NCBI GenBank assembly: GCA_013042795.1
Contig: JABDPK010000084.1
Coordinates: 1 to 11,224 of the forward strand
Direction of reading: 5' to 3'
DNA length: 11,224 nt
Origin: Saprospiraceae bacterium
GTDB lineage: Bacteria > Bacteroidota > Bacteroidia > Chitinophagales > Saprospiraceae
In this document: piece after piece, positions 7,475 to 11,224 of the stretch
Numbering within the stretch: the first letter of the stretch is position 1
Layout: the number at the start of each line of letters is the position of its first letter
Program-made: the position numbers and the translations under genes
Notes under the pieces: model-generated
What the model saw: the letters and a program-made list of their open reading frames with translations, nothing else
The model's database searches: none
What the model was told of the DNA's origin: nothing

Positions 7475-7878
7475 TAAAGGGTATTGAAATGCATTTCAAT
7501 GGTCCGTCCGTTATTGAGAAAGTGAATTTCATCTGACAATTCTTTCATAATAAAAACACCTCTTCCTCCGCAGCACTCAAGATTGGATGGCAAGGTGGGA
7601 TCCGGAATATTCTGGGGATTAAAACCACGGCCTTCATCTGAAATACTGATTACAATTTTTTGTTTTCTTTCAGTGCAACGAATATCAACGAATTTCTTCA
7701 TGTTTTGCTCGTTGCCATGAATAATGGCATTATTGACAGCTTCTGTGAGACTGATCAGGATATTATCATATATATCCTGAGTTATATTACAGTGCCTTTT
7801 CAGAGACTGCACAAATGACTCAAGGTATTGGATTTGGCAGGGTGATGACTTTATCTTTAACATTAAAGCATCATGCAT
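7474..7878 (-). CDS. RsbW-like HATPase (anti-sigma-factor / serine kinase type ATP-binding protein)
   Basis: A 134-residue single-domain GHKL ATPase of the HATPase_c_2 type. It has the N box in 'EAVNNAIIHGN' (46-56), the G1 box 'DEGRGFNP' (81-88) and the G2 box 'GGRGVFIMKELSD' (104-116). There is no HisKA or other domain, so it is not a classical sensor kinase. RsbW/SpoIIAB-type proteins bind a sigma factor and phosphorylate an anti-anti-sigma STAS protein. Neither partner is encoded in the window, so the client is unknown. Its start lies 17 bp after the DUF4175-like gene and its stop overlaps the ybeY start (TAATG). The ATG at 7878 is used; an ATG five codons later (7863) is possible and would not affect the domain. 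Cytoplasmic. Confidence 0.88.
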   Translation of the reverse strand: MHDALMLKIKSSPCQIQYLESFVQSLKRHCNITQDIYDNILISLTEAVNNAIIHGNEQNMKKFVDIRCTERKQKIVISISDEGRGFNPQNIPDPTLPSNLECCGGRGVFIMKELSDEIHFLNNGRTIEMHFNTL

Positions 7879-7895
7879 GGTGTAAAGGTTTGTTA

Positions 7896-10800
7896 TTATG
7901 ATTTACTTTTTAGTGCTCTGTAATATTCGTCTACCAATTGCTTATAATAGGGTCTTAATGAAGGTGAAACCTTCTTGTACATTTCTATTTCTGCTTCTCT
8001 TTCTTTGAGGTATTCCTGGAGTGCCGGTGGTAATTCTTTAACCTTGTCTTCTCCCTGTTCTGCTTTTCGTTTGTTTTCAAATTCTCTTTCTCTTTCCGCT
8101 TTTTCGGCTTCGAGGAGTCTTGTAAGTATTTCTTCCTGTCGCAACAACAGCTCACTATCCATTTTCTTATTGACCAAATCTGTTTCAACCTTATCCATTT
8201 GGTCTATAATTTCCTGGAGTTCTTTGGACCCTTTTCCTTGTTCCATTTTTTCACGTTGCATTTCTTCCAGTGCCCTTCTCAAAGCAGCCTGTCTTGCGGC
8301 AGCTTCAGCAAAATCTTTTGCAGACTTACCTCCTTTACCGTCTTTGCCTTCTTTCTGGCCCATCTTCTTCATTTCCTCATTAAGGTCGTTTTGTCCTTCG
8401 GTAATCACATCAATCGGAATTTTACCGGAAGGACCGGAACCACCTGGCTTATTACATAATTGAGATCCAGCCATCATACCTGACATTTGTTGTTGCATTT
8501 GTGACATGGTCTCACTTAACATCAAAGCCAGATCATTTACATTTTTCATCGTCTGCCTCTGGTTGTCTTCAGCTTGTTGTTTTTGTCTTTCTTCAAGTTG
8601 ATCGATACTTTTATCGAGATTAGAGTTCACCTCTACAACTTTTTCTGTCACAAAGCTTTCTATCTTGTCTACCCTTTTGGCCAATGCCTGAAGGCTGTCT
8701 TCTACAAGTTTAAAATCGTCCTTTAATTTAAACTGGTCCTGTATGTGGCCAACGTAACTTGGTGTATTAATATTTACCCGCTTAAGTTGATCGACCAGAT
8801 CTTCCTGGTCAAATGAAATGGTAACAAGATTTTCAAGTAATTGTCTCAAAGCTGCAATATCTTCTTCCATCTGCTCCATTCCTTGTGACTGCATAGAAGC
8901 CTGCATACTTTGTGCCATATTTTGCATTTTCTTGGAAGCGCTTTTCTGTTTTTTGGATGCACCCTCGTTTTGTTCCTGTTGTAACTGTTCCTGGCTGTTC
9001 TTCATGTCTTCCATGATGTCATCCATTTGTTCAGGCGTATCTTCACCAAGATCTTTTGGTCGTTCCAGTTCCTGGTTTTTCTTCTGGGTTTCTTCCATTT
9101 TCTTTTTGAGGTCCTCGAATTCCTTATTTATCTCTTCTTGTTCTTTGGCCAGTTCCTCATTTGATTTTTCCTGGCTTTCAGTTTGTTCAGCGAGCTCTTC
9201 CTGTTCTTTGGCCAATTCCTCAAGTTTTTGTACCATATCCTGGATATCCTTTTCTACTTCCAGGTTTTTAAACAGCTCAAGCAGGCGTTCATTGTTTTTC
9301 TCTTTGGCCTCCTCGCTCATCTGAAAATCTTCCATCATCTGGATCATGTCCTCCTTGTTCAGTTCCTGCAGAAGTTCTTCGATCTTTTTCATTAAATCCT
9401 GGGTCTCCTTATCGACAGCTTCTTCGAAGAGCTCCTCCATGTTTTTCTGTTTCTCCTGGATTTCTTCAGAGCGTTCTGTAAACTCATCCTGGTTTTTGAG
9501 ATTTTCTTCAAACTTCTCCTTAGCCTTTTTTAATTCTTCTTCGAGTTTTTTCTGTCTTTCAAGAAGTTTCTCAAATTCTTTTTTGTCTTCCCAGTCCGGT
9601 TCTTGTTTTTGAAGAAGTTTTTCTCTCATTTTCTTGAGGTCTTCACGAATCTTTTTTGACTCTTCTATAGACCTGGCGAGTTTGTCTTTAATGTCCTCTT
9701 CGTTTTCTTCTTCCTGTTCTTCAAATTCTTCAACAGTCGGTTTCTCGAATTCCATCACAGAAGTTCTGGATGACTTGCTGCCGTTAATGGCATCGTTATC
9801 GAAAACTTCAAAGTAATAGCTTAGTTTTTCACCGGGCTTTAGTTCCATCGCGTTGATATCCAGAATATAGTCATACTGAACTTCACGGTACTGGGGGTTT
9901 AAAATTGTCTCTTTTATGGTTTTCTGACCACCTCTATCATCAGTAAGTGTATAATTGAAGGTCAGGTTCATTAAGCCATAATCATCAGATGCGTTTCCAA
10001 CAAAGTAAATAATAGCCTGTTCAAGACTGTCTTCAAAAATCTCGACCGAGATTTCAGGATGCTGGTCCCTGGTTACATTCAGGGTATAAGAGACAGAGTC
10101 AGGATTCGGAATCTGCTTGTTTCTTATGTATATTTTGTACACATCATCTTCCAGAATTCTTTTTTCCAGGCTAAAACGGTTTTCAGAAAGCCTGGTTGCT
10201 TCAACATTTTTGTTTGAAGAATTGAAGAAAACAGAAACCTGGTCCGTATTGTCTGATTCAAGTGACCATTTGATTTTTGTGCCTTCAGGAACCAAGACAT
10301 CACCAATATTATTGAGTGTTTCATCTTTCCTGGAAGTGTAGGAAGGATAATCCAGGGATAATCCCAGATTGGTCAGGTTGGGTTTTAAAAGCACATTGAG
10401 CTCGTGTCCTGTGGATCTGACATCCCCTGAAAACAGACGAAAAGGAATATTCTTGTGGACATTCTTAAAAGTGTAGCTAAATGAGTCATCTGCATCCTTT
10501 TTCATTCTGTATTGGAAGTTTTCTACATCGACAAACACTTCATCAGGAAGAACAGAGCCTTCAATTTTCGCTTTTAATGTAAAGTCTTCATATTGAACCG
10601 CGTCAAGGTTACCATTTTGAATCCTGAAATGAAAAGGTGCTTCTCTTTCGAATTCAACATTATTGTTAATAATCCTATGTGTAGAATCCTTGATCAGGCT
10701 TGGAGCTGCAAACAACATAATCAGCAACAACAACGCTGGAGGAAGGGCATATTTCAGGTATTTCCTGTTCTTGCCAAGATCAATGGCTGTGCGGAAAGGT

Positions 10801-11224
10801 ACCAGTTTTATAGATTCTGTCTTTTGGTTGATAGATGCCATCACAAGGTCTTGTGATGCATTACCACCACTTTGCTTTTTTAATTGCAGAATATTGAGAA
10901 GCTTGGCTTTTACAGTGACAAAATGATCACCAATGATCATCGCAGCCTGTTCATGATCTATTTGTTTACCTAGTCGAAAATACTTAAGAAGCGGTTGTCC
11001 CACCCAGAACGATAATGCGCCTGCGGATATAATAATAAACCCGAAAAACAATACTTTCCGGATCCCTGTATCAAAATAAAATTGATGTTCAAGAAGAGTA
11101 AACGCAAGGAACATTCCAACAACTAACCCTACTGAATACAATGATCCGCGTATAAATTGATTTAGATAGAACTTACGAATAAATCGATCTAACTTCTGTA
11201 TTAGAAGATTGTAGTTACTCAGTT
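7896..11224 (-). CDS. DUF4175-like giant membrane-anchored coiled-coil protein (5' end outside window)
   Basis: The frame is open from the right edge to the TAA at 7896-7898, giving 1108 visible codons. A TTG at 11141 is not the start, because 27 coding-like codons (LSNYNLLIQKLDRFIRKFY...) precede it. The true start probably lies only a few codons beyond the edge. Positions count from the first visible codon. Hydrophobic helices lie at about 29-46, 58-77 and 157-177, so the remaining ~930 residues should be periplasmic. These hold beta-rich, Ig-like segments (about 185-490), a long E/K/Q-rich coiled coil (about 495-765), a Met/Gln-rich stretch around 760-790, a second helical region (about 830-920), a Gly/Lys-rich linker (about 922-970) containing one Cys, and 'ARQAALRRALEEM' (976-988) near the end. 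The layout matches the DUF4175 family of unknown function. It appears first in the cluster with the HATPase and ybeY. An envelope or stress role is a guess. Confidence 0.85.
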   Translation of the reverse strand, partial: LSNYNLLIQKLDRFIRKFYLNQFIRGSLYSVGLVVGMFLAFTLLEHQFYFDTGIRKVLFFGFIIISAGALSFWVGQPLLKYFRLGKQIDHEQAAMIIGDHFVTVKAKLLNILQLKKQSGGNASQDLVMASINQKTESIKLVPFRTAIDLGKNRKYLKYALPPALLLLIMLFAAPSLIKDSTHRIINNNVEFEREAPFHFRIQNGNLDAVQYEDFTLKAKIEGSVLPDEVFVDVENFQYRMKKDADDSFSYTFKNVHKNIPFRLFSGDVRSTGHELNVLLKPNLTNLGLSLDYPSYTSRKDETLNNIGDVLVPEGTKIKWSLESDNTDQVSVFFNSSNKNVEATRLSENRFSLEKRILEDDVYKIYIRNKQIPNPDSVSYTLNVTRDQHPEISVEIFEDSLEQAIIYFVGNASDDYGLMNLTFNYTLTDDRGGQKTIKETILNPQYREVQYDYILDINAMELKPGEKLSYYFEVFDNDAINGSKSSRTSVMEFEKPTVEEFEEQEEENEEDIKDKLARSIEESKKIREDLKKMREKLLQKQEPDWEDKKEFEKLLERQKKLEEELKKAKEKFEENLKNQDEFTERSEEIQEKQKNMEELFEEAVDKETQDLMKKIEELLQELNKEDMIQMMEDFQMSEEAKEKNNERLLELFKNLEVEKDIQDMVQKLEELAKEQEELAEQTESQEKSNEELAKEQEEINKEFEDLKKKMEETQKKNQELERPKDLGEDTPEQMDDIMEDMKNSQEQLQQEQNEGASKKQKSASKKMQNMAQSMQASMQSQGMEQMEEDIAALRQLLENLVTISFDQEDLVDQLKRVNINTPSYVGHIQDQFKLKDDFKLVEDSLQALAKRVDKIESFVTEKVVEVNSNLDKSIDQLEERQKQQAEDNQRQTMKNVNDLALMLSETMSQMQQQMSGMMAGSQLCNKPGGSGPSGKIPIDVITEGQNDLNEEMKKMGQKEGKDGKGGKSAKDFAEAAARQAALRRALEEMQREKMEQGKGSKELQEIIDQMDKVETDLVNKKMDSELLLRQEEILTRLLEAEKAEREREFENKRKAEQGEDKVKELPPALQEYLKEREAEIEMYKKVSPSLRPYYKQLVDEYYRALKSKS
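9135..9222 (-). repeat. 63-bp-spaced direct repeat inside the coiled-coil coding region
   Basis: Two 25-bp copies, 9135-9159 and 9198-9222, match at 23 of 25 positions and are offset by exactly 63 bp (21 codons). Both encode EELAKEQEE in the coiled coil. The 21-residue step equals three heptads, which fits a small in-frame duplication within the rod rather than a mobile element. Confidence 0.55.

Noticed and set aside
9135..9222. Start of a CRISPR-like or tandem repeat array
   Set aside because: Only two copies, in frame with three heptads of a coiled coil; the repetition is explained by protein structure.
7975..9816. Several long Ser/Phe/Leu-rich open frames on the + strand
   Set aside because: They lie opposite the E/K/Q-rich coiled-coil gene. 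Antisense of GAA/AAA/CAA-rich codons naturally gives stop-poor, Ser- and Phe-rich frames, and no domain or start signal supports them.
1..11224. Defence island, prophage or mobile element
   Set aside because: No transposase, integrase, terminal repeats, tRNA attachment site, toxin-antitoxin pair or nuclease-effector gene was seen. All genes belong to chromosomal metabolic or envelope families.

Overview
The window looks like chromosomal, non-mobile DNA from a member of the Bacteroidota, probably an environmental lineage near Bacteroidales or Marinilabiliales. Three things suggest this. One secreted peptidase ends in a tail that looks like a type IX secretion (T9SS) sorting domain, a system confined to this phylum. 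YbeY has the 'GYND' form of its metal site that I recall from this phylum. Start codons mostly lack clear Shine-Dalgarno sequences, and base composition is moderately AT-rich. No rRNA, tRNA, insertion sequence, phage gene or CRISPR array was seen. The assignment rests on memory of protein families, not on a search.

Left part (1-4351). A multi-pass membrane protein of the lysylphosphatidylglycerol-synthase/flippase-like family runs leftward off the window edge. It starts at a GTG near 719. An AT-rich divergent spacer of about 118 bp separates it from four rightward genes: a ferredoxin/flavodoxin-NAD(P) reductase-like flavoprotein, a two-domain NifU/Nfu iron-sulfur scaffold, an inositol-monophosphatase-family phosphatase and a MacB/FtsX-type ABC permease. 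The Nfu and phosphatase genes are 3 bp apart and probably cotranscribed. The reductase and permease are looser partners (gaps of 56 and 83 bp). No ATPase gene for the permease is in view.

Right part (4487-11224, all leftward). A packed five-gene cluster, read right to left: a very large DUF4175-like membrane-anchored coiled-coil protein (5' end outside the window), an RsbW-like histidine-kinase-type ATPase, the rRNA maturation endoribonuclease YbeY, a secreted M14 zinc carboxypeptidase with a T9SS-like tail, and a secreted metallo-beta-lactamase-fold hydrolase. Junctions are 17 bp, a TAATG stop/start overlap, an out-of-frame overlap of at least 59 bp, and 5 bp. This strongly suggests one transcript joining an envelope protein, a regulatory ATPase, a ribosome-maturation enzyme and two exported zinc enzymes.

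The two blocks converge on a 135 bp spacer (4352-4486) that holds only weak inverted repeats. I found no clear new defence or mobile system. The most unusual items are the DUF4175-HATPase-ybeY cluster, the long ybeY/M14 overlap that places a signal peptide over the end of ybeY, and the His-to-Asp change in the YbeY metal site.
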